From: an uncultured Tateyamaria sp. | Lineage (GTDB): Bacteria; Pseudomonadota; Alphaproteobacteria; Rhodobacterales; Rhodobacteraceae | Assembly: GCA_947501275.1 (NCBI GenBank) | Contig: CANMVD010000001.1 | Coordinates: forward strand, 1,736,001 to 1,800,000 | Length of the DNA: 64,000 bases | Direction: 5' to 3' | Part shown: piece after piece, positions 52,778 to 61,894 of the stretch | Layout: every line of letters starts with the position of its first letter | How positions within the stretch are numbered: position 1 is the stretch's first letter | Notes under the pieces: model-generated | Told to the model about the DNA's origin: nothing | Databases searched by the model: none | The model's input: only the letters and a program-made list of their open reading frames with translations | Program-made: the position numbers and the translations under genes

Positions 52778-52950
52778 GAGGGCGTTACCTTTCACCAAAA
52801 ACGATATGATGGTTCTGATAAAGTATCTGGGGCAACTTGGCAGCGTTTGGCGACCCGAAACACGCAACCGTGAAGGGTGTGGCCCCCTTAAATGAACAAA
52901 AAGTGACCGAATATGCTGCAAAGCGGCAGAATCCAGCCAAAAGGCTTTGG

Positions 52951-54168
52951 TTAGCTACCTTTTGCTTGCGTATTTGCGTCGCCAAGTGTTGCAAGAACAG
53001 CCTTTGTATCCTGCCCAAAACGAGGCGGAGCCGTTCGGTACTGCACGGGTGTGCGCGAAAACTTGAGAGGATTCGCCAAAAGCTGGACGTGTCCGTCCGC
53101 CACATCGGCGTGCGGAACCTCGACAACCGTGCCGCGGGCCAATGCCTGATCGGATTGCAGCGCCTCTGCGACATTGTGGATGGGGCCGCCGGGCACTTTG
53201 GCTGCATGCATGCGGGCAAGGATCTCGTCTTTTGGCAAAGCGCGCAGAATGGGGGACAGGGCTGCGGTCAGGCTGACCCGGTTTTCGATACGCAGCAGAT
53301 TGGTGGTGTAGCGCGGATCACGCCCCAACTCTGAGGCGTCCAGACAGTCGCAAAACCGCACAAATTGCGCATCGTTGCCAACCGCTACTAGCACGTGGCC
53401 GTCGCTGGCCTCGAACGCGTCGTATGGAACGATGTTGGGATGCGCATTGCCGCGCCGTTCGGGGACATCGCCCGACACGAGAAAGTTGCAGCCCTCGTTG
53501 ATCAGCCATGCCATTTGGGCGTCTACAAGGCTAAGGTCGATATGTTGCCCTTCGCCGGTAGCATCGCGGTGCCGCAAGGCGGCCAATATCCCAATGGTCG
53601 CATACATCCCGCACATGACGTCAGCGATGCCGACACCAACCTTGGTCGGCATCCCGTCAGGCGCGCCGGTCAGCGACATCACTCCGCCGTAGCCCTGTGC
53701 CATCAAGTCGTATCCCGGCAGGTCGCGGTTTGGTCCTGTTTGCCCAAACCCCGAGATCGAGCAATAAACCAACCCCGGATGTGCCGCCAAAAGCGTGGCA
53801 TGATCAAGGCCGTATTTCACCAATCCGTCGGGTTTGTAATTCTCGATGACGACATCCGCGCGCGCGGCCAGTTGGCGGACCGTCTGTTGTCCTTCAGTCG
53901 TCGAGATGTCGATGGCGACCGACTGCTTGTTGCGGTTGGCTGACATGAAATAGGCAGACAGGTCAGTAGGTTGCCCGTTTTTGTCCTTGGCGTAGTTTGG
54001 ACCCCATCCACGGGTGTCATCACCCTCTGTTTTGGGATTCTCTACCTTGATCACGGTCGCGCCAAGATCCCCGAGCATCTGTGTCGCTGTTGGTCCTGCA
54101 AGGATGCGCGACAGATCCAGTACATAAAGCCCTTCAAGAGCGCGTGGCGTGTCAGATGCGCCCATCAT
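52951..54168 (-). CDS. CaiB/BaiF-family CoA-transferase (class III)
   Basis: The 405-residue enzyme moves CoA between carboxylic acids. The N-terminus LDLSRILAGPTATQMLGDLGATVIKVENP, near residues 14-42, and SANRNKQSVAIDI are family hallmarks. The catalytic Asp is in GYDLMAQGYGGVMSLTG near residue 152. Three candidate starts occur; ATG 54168 lies five bases after AAGGGG, inside the end of the TPP-enzyme gene, so the two are coupled. The pairing recalls formyl-CoA transferase with oxalyl-CoA decarboxylase, but the TPP partner is not a typical oxalyl-CoA decarboxylase. The acid used is unknown. Confidence 0.87.
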   Translation of the reverse strand: MMGASDTPRALEGLYVLDLSRILAGPTATQMLGDLGATVIKVENPKTEGDDTRGWGPNYAKDKNGQPTDLSAYFMSANRNKQSVAIDISTTEGQQTVRQLAARADVVIENYKPDGLVKYGLDHATLLAAHPGLVYCSISGFGQTGPNRDLPGYDLMAQGYGGVMSLTGAPDGMPTKVGVGIADVMCGMYATIGILAALRHRDATGEGQHIDLSLVDAQMAWLINEGCNFLVSGDVPERRGNAHPNIVPYDAFEASDGHVLVAVGNDAQFVRFCDCLDASELGRDPRYTTNLLRIENRVSLTAALSPILRALPKDEILARMHAAKVPGGPIHNVAEALQSDQALARGTVVEVPHADVADGHVQLLANPLKFSRTPVQYRTAPPRFGQDTKAVLATLGDANTQAKGS

Positions 54169-55801
54169 AGGCACCCCTTTCGATCACGGCGGCGATCACG
54201 GTGAACGTATCGGCATTTTGTGCAGCTTCCAGTGCGGCTTCGAGTTCGGTGCGCGAGGTGACGGTATGACCCGCACCACCAAATGCGCGTCCAATGGCGG
54301 CAAAGTCGTGCTTGGCGAAATCCACACCTGCATTGTTCAATTGCCGCTGGCGTTGCTTCAGCTCAATCAGCGACAGCGAGGCATCTACAAAGACCACAAA
54401 GATCGTTTTCAGGCCCAACTCCGCAGCGGTCGATAACTCGCCCGCAACCATCAGGAACCCCGCATCGCCCGAAAAACTGACCACCGTGCGGTCGCGCTCA
54501 ACCACTTGCGCGCCCATGGCCAAGGGGATTGCGCACCCCATCGTGCATAACGCGGAAGACTGCATCAGACCGCGCGGTGCATAGCACTCCCACATATGGC
54601 TCAGCAAAATGCGATGGGCACCACTATCGGCGGTGGCCAGAGCGGTGCGCGGCAGGGTCGCGCGGCACGTGTCGATCACCGCCGCAGGCCCCCAGACATC
54701 ATCACGCGGAAAGGCCGCGTCCAAAGCCGACTTGGCCTCTTCGATCTGGCCAGCGGCCCATGTCGGGCGCGGCGTAACACCCTCTGCCATTGCCTTGAGC
54801 GTTTCGGCGCAATCCCCGATCACGTTTGTTGTGGCCTGGTGCATGTAGTGATGGTTCGGCTCTGCTGTGATGTCGATCATTGTCTGGATGCCGGGGAAAT
54901 AGAAATCACGCCATCCGGTGCGCATCTCGATCGGATCGTAGCCGAGGCCGATGATCAGATCGGCCTGCCCGACGAAGGGCAGCAGGATCTTGTCCGCCTT
55001 GGGAGAAAGCCCCGCGCCGCCCAAGGCCAGCGGGTGATCTTCTGGCAGCAACCCCTTGGCTTTGTAGGTGGTGATGACGGGCACGTTGAACGTTTCGACA
55101 AAGTCGCGCAACACGTCCGCCATGTTGGCGCGCCGGGTGTCAAAGCCCTGATTCAGCGCATCTACACCGACAATCAGAACAGGCCGTTCTGCGCGTGCCA
55201 GGGCGGTTTGCATTTCTTGCAACTTGGCAGGGGCCGGAACAACCGGCTCGGCGACTGCCCTGCGCGGCGGAATTTCAGGGCTGATCGGGGTGACGGCTAC
55301 CGTGATGGGGACATCAATGTGAACCGGGCCGGGCCGGCCTTCGGTAGCGATACCAACAGCCTTGTCCGCGATGACGTGGGCCGCGCCAGTGTTAAGCGTA
55401 AAGCTGGCCTTGGTGATCGGGCGGAAGACCTGAGTCTGATCCAGCACCTGATGAGTATAGGTCTGTGCCTCATCCGCATCGACGCATCCGGCCAGCACAA
55501 TCATGGGTACGCGATCTTGATGAGCATTGGCCACCGCGTTCACACCGTTTAAGGCGCCGGGGCCAACAGTGGCCACCAGAATGCCCGGAGCCCCTGTGCG
55601 ATGCCAAGCCCCTTCGGCCATGAAGGCGGCTGCGTTCTCGTGTTTGCACAAGACAAAGGAAATGCCCGCCCGCTCCAATGCGTCAACAAGGGTTAGTACT
55701 TCGCCACCCGGCATCCCGAAGGCATGGCGGCATCCCGCATCATACAAACGCGCAGCCAGAACGTCGGCAGCGCGTGGTGGAGAAGGGGGCAGATCTTTCA
55801 T
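54152..55801 (-). CDS. Thiamine-diphosphate-dependent enzyme, acetolactate synthase-like
   Basis: The 549-residue enzyme has the three-domain ThDP fold. The catalytic Glu lies in CKHENAAAFMAEGAW near residue 53, and ATVGPGALNGVNAVANAH follows. The C-terminal cofactor site is GDAGFLMVAGELSTAAELGL, then FVVFVDASLSLIELKQ, where an Asp replaces the usual metal-binding Asn. It is likely to decarboxylate or condense a 2-oxo acid, but the substrate is not assigned. Start ATG 55801 follows a GC-rich stretch without a strong site. Its end overlaps the CaiB start, so the two enzymes probably share a pathway. Confidence 0.82.
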   Translation of the reverse strand: MKDLPPSPPRAADVLAARLYDAGCRHAFGMPGGEVLTLVDALERAGISFVLCKHENAAAFMAEGAWHRTGAPGILVATVGPGALNGVNAVANAHQDRVPMIVLAGCVDADEAQTYTHQVLDQTQVFRPITKASFTLNTGAAHVIADKAVGIATEGRPGPVHIDVPITVAVTPISPEIPPRRAVAEPVVPAPAKLQEMQTALARAERPVLIVGVDALNQGFDTRRANMADVLRDFVETFNVPVITTYKAKGLLPEDHPLALGGAGLSPKADKILLPFVGQADLIIGLGYDPIEMRTGWRDFYFPGIQTMIDITAEPNHHYMHQATTNVIGDCAETLKAMAEGVTPRPTWAAGQIEEAKSALDAAFPRDDVWGPAAVIDTCRATLPRTALATADSGAHRILLSHMWECYAPRGLMQSSALCTMGCAIPLAMGAQVVERDRTVVSFSGDAGFLMVAGELSTAAELGLKTIFVVFVDASLSLIELKQRQRQLNNAGVDFAKHDFAAIGRAFGGAGHTVTSRTELEAALEAAQNADTFTVIAAVIERGAYDGRI

Positions 55802-55936
55802 CGTGGGTGGTCCCGGACTTCGATTTCGGTCGCGCCTTCCTGTCACGGAGGGGCGATGGGTACAATTCACACCTGCGTAACGGTATGTTTCAAGTCAATT
55901 TGTCTCAGTCCTGACCATCAGCAACAAAATCGCATC

Positions 55937-55967
55937 TTGACCTTCCAGTGACAGGAACCCTTATCTG
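55937..55967 (+). promoter_or_regulatory. CueR-type promoter of copA
   Basis: TTGACC (55937-55942) and TATCTG (55962-55967) are 19 bp apart, the long spacer typical of MerR-family activators. The spacer holds ACCTTCC-N7-GGAACCC (55940-55960), which follows the E. coli CueR operator in sequence and spacing. Transcription should start close to 55974, next to the copA ATG. Confidence 0.75.
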
Positions 55968-55974
55968 CCCTGAC

Positions 55975-58368
55975 ATGAGTGACACGGTTTTGAATTTTGA
56001 GGTGCAGGGACTGCACTGCGGGTCTTGCGTGGGCCGGGCCGAAGCAGCCCTTGGCCGGATTCCGGGCGCGCGCGATGTGCGGGTCAATCTCGCCACACAT
56101 CAGGCGCATGTGGCAGGGGTCAGCGGAGAGGATGCATTGCGGGCCATGGCACAGGCTGGATATCCCGCCACAGTCGAGAACCATAGCTTGCATATCCCGG
56201 ACATGTCCTGTGGATCTTGCGTGGGCCGGGTCGAGGCAGCCGTGCGCGACACACCCGGTATTCTGGATGCGCGCGCTCATCTGCCCACCCGTACCCTCAA
56301 GGTCCAGACATTGGGGGCTGTGTCAGATGTGGAAAAGGCGTTGCAGGAGGCGGGGTATCCACCATCCATCGCCACCATGGATGACATCGCAGGCGAGAGG
56401 GATGACCCGGTAAACCCGTTGCTGCACCGTTTCCTGCTGGCAGCTGCACTGACATTGCCGGTCTTTCTGACCGAGATGGGCGGGCACCTTTATCCGCCGT
56501 TGCACCGGATGCTACACGGGCTGCTGGGCCATGGAACGCTGCCATGGATTCATCTTGCCTTGACGGCGCTTGTCCTCGCAGGGCCGGGGGCGGGGTTCTT
56601 TCGGCGCGGCATCCCCGGACTGCTCAAGGCGCGCCCGGATATGGATGCGCTTGTCGCGCTTGGTGCCGGTGCAGCGTTCCTGTTTTCGGCTGTTGCGGTC
56701 ATTGCGCCGACGCTTTTGCCACCAACAGGCGTGTATTTTGAGGCGGCCGCAGTCATCGTGACGCTGATCCTGATGGGGCGGTGGCTTGAAGCGCGGGCAA
56801 AGGGGCGGACGGGGGACGCTGTGCGCCGCCTGCTGGAGTTGCGCCCGGAGACCGCCATCGTGTTGCGCGCGGGCGTAGAGGTGACCGTGCCGCTCGAACA
56901 GATTGGAGCGGGAGACATCCTGCGCGCCAAGCCCGGCACGCGCATTGCTGTCGACGGCCGCATCACCGAAGGTCAATCACATGTGGATACGGCCATGCTT
57001 ACGGGCGAGCCGATTCCGGTGCTGAAATCGCCCGGTGACGCCGTGCAGGCAGGGACGCTGACGACAACGGGCAGTTTTCTTTACGAGGCCACCCATGTCG
57101 GGCGCGACACCGTTCTGGCGCGGATCAGTGCCCTGACCGCCGACGCGCAGGCAGCACGTTTGCCCGTCGAAGCATTGGTAAACCGCATCACGGCCCGATT
57201 TGTGCCTGCGGTTCTGGGGCTGGCCGCGCTGACATTCGCGATCTGGTTGCTTTACGCCAATCTGGGCGCGGCTGTTGTGGCGTCGGTCTCTGTGTTGATC
57301 ATTGCCTGCCCGTGCGCCATGGGACTGGCCACGCCCATGTCAATCATGGTCGGAACCGGGCGGGCGGCAGAGCTGGGTGTGTTGTTTCACAAGGGGGCAG
57401 CGTTGCAGCAACTGCAAGCGGCCAAGGTCATTGCTTTTGACAAAACCGGTACACTGACGGTCGGCAAACCCAGTCTGACAAACATCGTCAGCGCGGGATC
57501 AGAACAGGACGCGCTTCGGCTGGCCGCTGGTGTAGAGGGGCAATCAGAGCATCCCATTGCACATGCCATCCTTGATGCATGTCCCGACGTGCCGGTTGAG
57601 GTCAGCGGCTTTGAGGCTGTTCCCGGCGAAGGGGCGCAGGCCCGCGTCGAAGGTCAACAGGTCGTTGTTGGCAACGCGGCCATGTTGGCGCGCAACGGCA
57701 TCTCGCCTTCCCAGCCCCTGATTGATCGCGCACAGGCATACGCCGATAAGGGCGCGACCCTTGTTCATGTTGCAGCTGAAGGTCGTCACGAGGCCACACT
57801 GGCGATCAGCGACACGCTGCGCGACGGCGCCTCGGATGCGATTTCCGATTTGAAAGGGCTGGGGCGCAAAGTTGCCATGATCACGGGTGACGGCGCCGCG
57901 GCAGCCAGACATGTGGCGCAGCAATTGGGCATTGAAGACATAACGGCTGAGGTGCGTCCTGACGGCAAAGTCGATGCCATTCGGGCCTTGCAAAAGGCGC
58001 ATGGTCCGGTCGCATTCTTTGGCGACGGTATCAACGACGCGCCCGCTTTGGCTGCAGCCGAAGTGGGGCTGGCCGTAGGCGGTGCGTCTGATATCGCGAT
58101 AGAGGCGGCAGATGTTGTCATGCTGTCCCCAGAGCCGGCAGCTGTGGCGCGGGCAGTGCGAATCAGCGCGGCGACCCTGCGCAACATCCGTCAGAACCTC
58201 GTCTGGGCCTTTGGTTACAACGTGCTTTTGATCCCGGTTGCGGCCGGCGTTCTGGTGCCATTCGGAGGTCCGCAACTCTCTCCTCAATTGGCGGCGCTGG
58301 CGATGGCCCTGTCATCGGTCTTTGTGGTCACAAACGCGCTGAGATTGCGCAAGGTTAGGGCATCATGA
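55975..58368 (+). CDS. copA: Copper-exporting P1B-type ATPase
   Basis: The 797-residue pump expels Cu(I) from the cytoplasm. Two N-terminal metal-binding domains have GLHCGSC (Cys15, Cys18) and DMSCGSC (Cys79, Cys82). The membrane CPC site is at residues 445-447, the phosphorylation motif DKTGT begins at Asp489, SEHPIAHAI is the SxHP loop, and GDGINDAPAL begins near residue 683. Eight membrane helices fit the class. ATG 55975 was chosen because a GTG further upstream lies inside the promoter. cueR overlaps its stop by four bases, which places pump and regulator in one operon. Confidence 0.96.
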   Translation: MSDTVLNFEVQGLHCGSCVGRAEAALGRIPGARDVRVNLATHQAHVAGVSGEDALRAMAQAGYPATVENHSLHIPDMSCGSCVGRVEAAVRDTPGILDARAHLPTRTLKVQTLGAVSDVEKALQEAGYPPSIATMDDIAGERDDPVNPLLHRFLLAAALTLPVFLTEMGGHLYPPLHRMLHGLLGHGTLPWIHLALTALVLAGPGAGFFRRGIPGLLKARPDMDALVALGAGAAFLFSAVAVIAPTLLPPTGVYFEAAAVIVTLILMGRWLEARAKGRTGDAVRRLLELRPETAIVLRAGVEVTVPLEQIGAGDILRAKPGTRIAVDGRITEGQSHVDTAMLTGEPIPVLKSPGDAVQAGTLTTTGSFLYEATHVGRDTVLARISALTADAQAARLPVEALVNRITARFVPAVLGLAALTFAIWLLYANLGAAVVASVSVLIIACPCAMGLATPMSIMVGTGRAAELGVLFHKGAALQQLQAAKVIAFDKTGTLTVGKPSLTNIVSAGSEQDALRLAAGVEGQSEHPIAHAILDACPDVPVEVSGFEAVPGEGAQARVEGQQVVVGNAAMLARNGISPSQPLIDRAQAYADKGATLVHVAAEGRHEATLAISDTLRDGASDAISDLKGLGRKVAMITGDGAAAARHVAQQLGIEDITAEVRPDGKVDAIRALQKAHGPVAFFGDGINDAPALAAAEVGLAVGGASDIAIEAADVVMLSPEPAAVARAVRISAATLRNIRQNLVWAFGYNVLLIPVAAGVLVPFGGPQLSPQLAALAMALSSVFVVTNALRLRKVRAS

Positions 58369-58751
58369 ACATATCTGAAACAGCCAGGATCACGGGCCTG
58401 CCTGCCAAAACAATCCGCTACTACGAAGAAATTGAGCTGGTCCGGCCAGATCGGCAAGACAACGGGTACCGGGATTTCAACGACACCCACATCCACCAGT
58501 TGCGGTTCTTGGCGCGGGCACGCGCGCTTGGTTTTGGCATAGACGACTGCCGGTCACTGCTGGCGCTGTGGGATGACCGCGACAGGGCCAGTGCCGATGT
58601 GCGTCACATCGCACAGACACACCTGAAAGACATTGAACGCAAGATCGCCGATTTGTCGGCCATGCGGGCGACGCTCAGCCATCTGGTGGACACATGCGCG
58701 GGCAATGACAGGCCCGACTGCCCGATCCTCAACAGTCTGGCAGACACATGA
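58365..58751 (+). CDS. cueR: Cu(I)-responsive MerR-family regulator CueR
   Basis: The 128-residue protein has an N-terminal MerR helix-turn-helix (MNISETARITGLPAKTIRYYEE), a dimerisation coiled coil and a metal-binding loop with Cys111 and Cys119 spaced C-x7-C (CAGNDRPDC). This spacing is that of CueR, which senses Cu(I), Ag(I) or Au(I). It should activate the copA promoter at 55937-55967 by untwisting the 19-bp spacer. The ATG overlaps the copA stop (ATGA), so activation would also raise its own level. Confidence 0.95.
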   Translation: MNISETARITGLPAKTIRYYEEIELVRPDRQDNGYRDFNDTHIHQLRFLARARALGFGIDDCRSLLALWDDRDRASADVRHIAQTHLKDIERKIADLSAMRATLSHLVDTCAGNDRPDCPILNSLADT

Positions 58752-58816
58752 CACGACGTCGCTGTCCACAACGTCGATCGACGTGCGGCAGCAACTACAT
58801 CACTGGAGTGTCAGAT

Positions 58817-59392
58817 TTACCGACGGCGATCGCGGCGTGAAGACATTGGCTGGAACGCCACGCCGACATGGGCCTCGCAATAGGGTTTGCCCTGCTGAAC
58901 AGGCAGACCGCAGAACCAGAAGTCGGGCGTTGCCGGGTCACCGACAGGCCACTTGCAGGTGCGTTCCGTCAATTCCATCAGGCTGATCTTCTTGGCCTTT
59001 TTCTCGACTTGACTGACCTTGGCCAAAGCTTCCGGGCTGATCTCGTTGGCGGATGGCTGCGGTGGCAGGGGCTGGCCAGCGGGAATAATCTGCTTTCGCG
59101 CCGGAAGCGACGGTTTTGGCACCGGAGGGGTGTCTGTGACCTTTGCCGCAGGTTCAGGCTTGGCTGTCGGTTTGGGCTTGGCCTCGGCTTTGGGCGCGGC
59201 TTTGGGTTTTGCATCAGCCTTGGCCGCTGCCGAAGTGCTGCCCCCGGTCCGGTTGGACAGACCCAAACGGTGCACCTTGCCGATCACGGCATTGCGCGTC
59301 ACGCCGCCCAGCTCTTTGGCAATCTGGCTGGCCGACTGGCCCTCGCCCCACATCTTTTTCAGCAGTTCTACACGCTCGTCGGTCCAGGACAT
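58817..59392 (-). CDS. gcrA: GcrA-family cell-cycle regulator
   Basis: The 191-residue protein starts MSWTDERVELLKKMWGEGQSASQIAKELG, the GcrA DNA-binding domain (residues 1-45) that prefers CcrM-methylated GANTC sites. A long Ala/Lys/Pro-rich linker follows (about residues 50-120). The C-terminal part has TCKWPVGDPATPDFWFCG and CEAHVGVAF, the region that contacts the sigma factor. GcrA works with RNA polymerase to time S-phase genes in alphaproteobacteria. A candidate promoter lies at the end of the EamA gene, with a hairpin in the leader. Confidence 0.95.
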   Translation of the reverse strand: MSWTDERVELLKKMWGEGQSASQIAKELGGVTRNAVIGKVHRLGLSNRTGGSTSAAAKADAKPKAAPKAEAKPKPTAKPEPAAKVTDTPPVPKPSLPARKQIIPAGQPLPPQPSANEISPEALAKVSQVEKKAKKISLMELTERTCKWPVGDPATPDFWFCGLPVQQGKPYCEAHVGVAFQPMSSRRDRRR

Positions 59393-59410
59393 TCAGGGAC
59401 ATACCTTGCT

Positions 59411-59439
59411 AAAAAAGCGGCCGCTCTTGGGGGCCGCTT
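59411..59439 (-). terminator. Intrinsic terminator between the EamA gene and gcrA
   Basis: On the minus strand AAGCGGCC and GGCCGCTT form an 8-bp stem with a 9-nt loop, followed by further Ts (59415-59439 with the T-run at 59416-59411). It terminates the EamA transcript. Its position between the predicted gcrA promoter and the gcrA ATG means it may also attenuate gcrA. Confidence 0.75.
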
Positions 59440-59461
59440 CGGGGTTTCGGATCAGCGCCCT

Positions 59462-59489
59462 ATAGTAATGATGCAAATGGAAGTTACAA
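59462..59489 (-). promoter_or_regulatory. Candidate promoter of gcrA
   Basis: On the minus strand TTGTAA (59489-59484) and TACTAT (59467-59462) are 16 bp apart. The -35 overlaps the EamA stop codon. The transcript would start near 59455 and run through the terminator-like hairpin before the gcrA ATG at 59392. Confidence 0.45.
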
Positions 59490-60392
59490 GGGTCGCTTGC
59501 GGGGCAAAGATGCCGAAGACCGCCGCCCTTCGCGCCATGCGAGCAGTAGGGCCCCGGCGATGATCACACCGGCGCCCAAAACAGTGATGCTATCGGGTAT
59601 GACATTGTAAAACACCACGTCGTAGAACGCAGCAAAGATCAGCGTGGCGTAACTGAAGGGCGCGACGAAACTTGCGTCAGCCCGGGCCATGGCATTGACA
59701 AAGCAGGTCTGCGCGATTGCCATCGAGAAGCCAAGCGTCGCCATCAAGCCCCACTGCGCCAGCGATGGTGCGTGCCAAACCCAGATCACGGCCAGACTGG
59801 CCACGCAAACGCCGATGGCATTGTTGACCAAAAGTATCGATGCCGGGTTCTCGCGCCGGGTCAGGATCTTGATGATGTTCAACTCGAACCCAAGGATGAT
59901 CGCGGCGCCAAGCGCCAAAAGAGCAGCCGGTTGAAAGCTGTCGGGTGTTGGCCGCAACAAGATCACGGCGCCAAGCAAGGCAATCACCGCCGCCAGCCAG
60001 CGCCACTTTCCGACCCTTTCGCCCAGCAGAGGAATGGCAAAGATCATGCCAAAGACGGGATTGAGAAAAGAGATCGCAGTCGCATCCGCAAGCGGAATAT
60101 AGCCCACGGCTGCAAACATAAGGACCAGGCCGCACCACCCACCCAACGTGCGCGTCACGTGCAACCCCAGATGCGGGCGTTGCAGTGCGGGTCGCAAAAT
60201 CAACGAGACAACGCCGAGCGCCACAAAGGCAAACAGGAACCGGCCAAAAACAATCTGAAATGGATGAAGCGGCGCGCCGAACTGATCACTGCCAAGCGCC
60301 TTGGCCAGCAGTGTCGTCGCCGCAATGAACGCCGACGCAAAAAAGATCAGTGTTGCGGCTAGGGCAGGGTTATGTTGCTTGGCCTCGTACAT
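59484..60392 (-). CDS. EamA-family (DMT superfamily) transporter
   Basis: The 302-residue protein has ten hydrophobic helices in two EamA repeats. The first contains PFQIVFGRFLFAFVALG near residues 43-59 and the second DASFVAPFSYATLIFAAFYDVVF near residues 237-259. DMT transporters export or import small metabolites such as amino acids or nucleotide sugars, so the substrate cannot be predicted. It is a stand-alone gene with a good terminator, and its stop codon overlaps the predicted gcrA promoter. Confidence 0.85.
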   Translation of the reverse strand: MYEAKQHNPALAATLIFFASAFIAATTLLAKALGSDQFGAPLHPFQIVFGRFLFAFVALGVVSLILRPALQRPHLGLHVTRTLGGWCGLVLMFAAVGYIPLADATAISFLNPVFGMIFAIPLLGERVGKWRWLAAVIALLGAVILLRPTPDSFQPAALLALGAAIILGFELNIIKILTRRENPASILLVNNAIGVCVASLAVIWVWHAPSLAQWGLMATLGFSMAIAQTCFVNAMARADASFVAPFSYATLIFAAFYDVVFYNVIPDSITVLGAGVIIAGALLLAWREGRRSSASLPRKRPL

Positions 60393-60515
60393 GCCACCCC
60401 AATGCGCCTCAAGTCAGCCTTGCCGCAAGGGCAAAAAGGGGCTGGCCAGACTGGCACGCCTTCGCTATTGCACAAGACATGATGAACACAACGCATCTCC
60501 GACGATCATTGCGCC

Positions 60516-60529
60516 GCGGCTAAAGCCGC
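60516..60529. repeat. Palindrome in the EamA/argD intergenic region
   Basis: GCGGCT and AGCCGC form a perfect 6-bp dyad around AA, midway in the 253-bp gap between the divergent EamA and argD genes. It could be a regulator site for either gene. I saw no gene in this gap. Confidence 0.3.
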
Positions 60530-60645
60530 TGTTCCTCATCTGTGCGCCTTGCGCATTTTCTCACCCTATCAGTTGTTGACCCTGCCCCCAGCCTCATGCT
60601 CACTCGTGCACTGACGCTTTTGGCTTTTTATCAAGGATGATCCCG

Positions 60646-61818
60646 ATGATCTCTTCCGTTCTGCCGACCTATAACCGTGCGCCCCTCACATTTGTGAAGG
60701 GCGAAGGCACTTGGCTGATCGAGGAGGACGGGCGACGTTTTCTGGATCTGGGAGCGGGGATTGCTGTCAATGTGCTTGGGCACGCGCATCCCGCCTTGAC
60801 GCAGGCCCTCACCGATCAGGCGAATGCCCTGTGGCACACGTCCAATCTGTACAACATCCCGCAGCAACAGACGCTGGCCGACAAACTGGTCGCCGCGACA
60901 TTTGCCGATACTGTCTTTTTTACCAATTCAGGCACCGAAGCCTGCGAGTTGGCCGTGAAGATGGCCCGCAAATACTGGTTTGAAAAAGGACAGCCCGACA
61001 AGACTGATATCATCACCTTCTCGGGCAGTTTTCATGGCCGGTCATCCGCAGGCATTGCGGCGGCGGGATCCGAGAAGATGACCAAGGGTTTCGGCCCACT
61101 TTTGCCCGGCTTTACACATCTCGAATTCGGCGACCATGACGCGCTTGATCCTGCGATCACCGACAAGACGGCGGCCATCCTGATCGAACCCGTCCAGGGC
61201 GAGGGGGGGATCATCCCTGTGCCGGATCAGTGCCTTAAAGGTCTGCGCGATGTGTGTGATGAGAAAGGTATCCTGCTCATCCTCGACGAGGTTCAATGTG
61301 GAGTCGGGAGGACCGGCAAGTTGTTTGCCCATGAATGGGCCGGGATTACACCTGATATCATGATGGTGGCCAAAGGCATTGGTGGCGGTTTCCCCCTTGG
61401 AGCGGTCCTTGCCACTGAAGAGGCTGCCAGCGGCATGACGGCAGGGACGCATGGGTCCACTTATGGCGGCAACCCTTTGGGGTGTTCCGTGGGCAGCGCT
61501 GTGATGGATATCGTATCGGAACCGGATTTTCTGGCAGACGTGAACCGCAAAGCCGGCACATTGCGCCAAAAACTCGAAGGCTTGGTTGCCGCGCACCCGG
61601 ACGTGTTTGAAAGCGTGCGTGGGTCGGGCCTGATGCTCGGGATCAAATGCAAGGTGCCGTGCGGTGATGTCGTGAATGCAGGCTATGCCAACGATGTGAT
61701 TACGGTGCCAGCTGCTGACAACACCGTTCGATTGCTGCCCCCGCTTTCGATCTCTGATGAAGAGATCGGCGAAGCCGTTGCGCGTCTCGACAATGCCGCG
61801 GCGTCGCTGGCTGCCTGA
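60646..61818 (+). CDS. argD: Acetylornithine aminotransferase family enzyme
   Basis: The 390-residue PLP enzyme belongs to the class III aminotransferases. The start [18 protein letters not shown] is typical of ArgD. The PLP phosphate loop is [16 protein letters not shown] near residues 91-106. [16 protein letters not shown] carries the cofactor-binding Asp, and [13 protein letters not shown] has the PLP lysine. It forms N-acetylornithine in arginine synthesis and may also act on succinyl-diaminopimelate. argF follows 76 bp downstream, which supports the arginine role. ATG 60646 was preferred because AAGG lies nine bases before it, rather than touching the first ATG at 60637. Confidence 0.93.
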   Translation: MISSVLPTYNRAPLTFVKGEGTWLIEEDGRRFLDLGAGIAVNVLGHAHPALTQALTDQANALWHTSNLYNIPQQQTLADKLVAATFADTVFFTNSGTEACELAVKMARKYWFEKGQPDKTDIITFSGSFHGRSSAGIAAAGSEKMTKGFGPLLPGFTHLEFGDHDALDPAITDKTAAILIEPVQGEGGIIPVPDQCLKGLRDVCDEKGILLILDEVQCGVGRTGKLFAHEWAGITPDIMMVAKGIGGGFPLGAVLATEEAASGMTAGTHGSTYGGNPLGCSVGSAVMDIVSEPDFLADVNRKAGTLRQKLEGLVAAHPDVFESVRGSGLMLGIKCKVPCGDVVNAGYANDVITVPAADNTVRLLPPLSISDEEIGEAVARLDNAAASLAA

Positions 61819-61894
61819 ACCTCCGGCACACCCATTTCCTCGCATGTAACGGGGGCACACCGCCTCCGCTACGCGCCAATTCAGAGATACTGAG

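Noticed and set aside
54152-55801. Assignment of the TPP enzyme as oxalyl-CoA decarboxylase
   Set aside because: The neighbour is a CaiB-type transferase, but the TPP enzyme sequence looks acetolactate-synthase-like and has an unusual VDAS cofactor segment, so I kept the substrate open.
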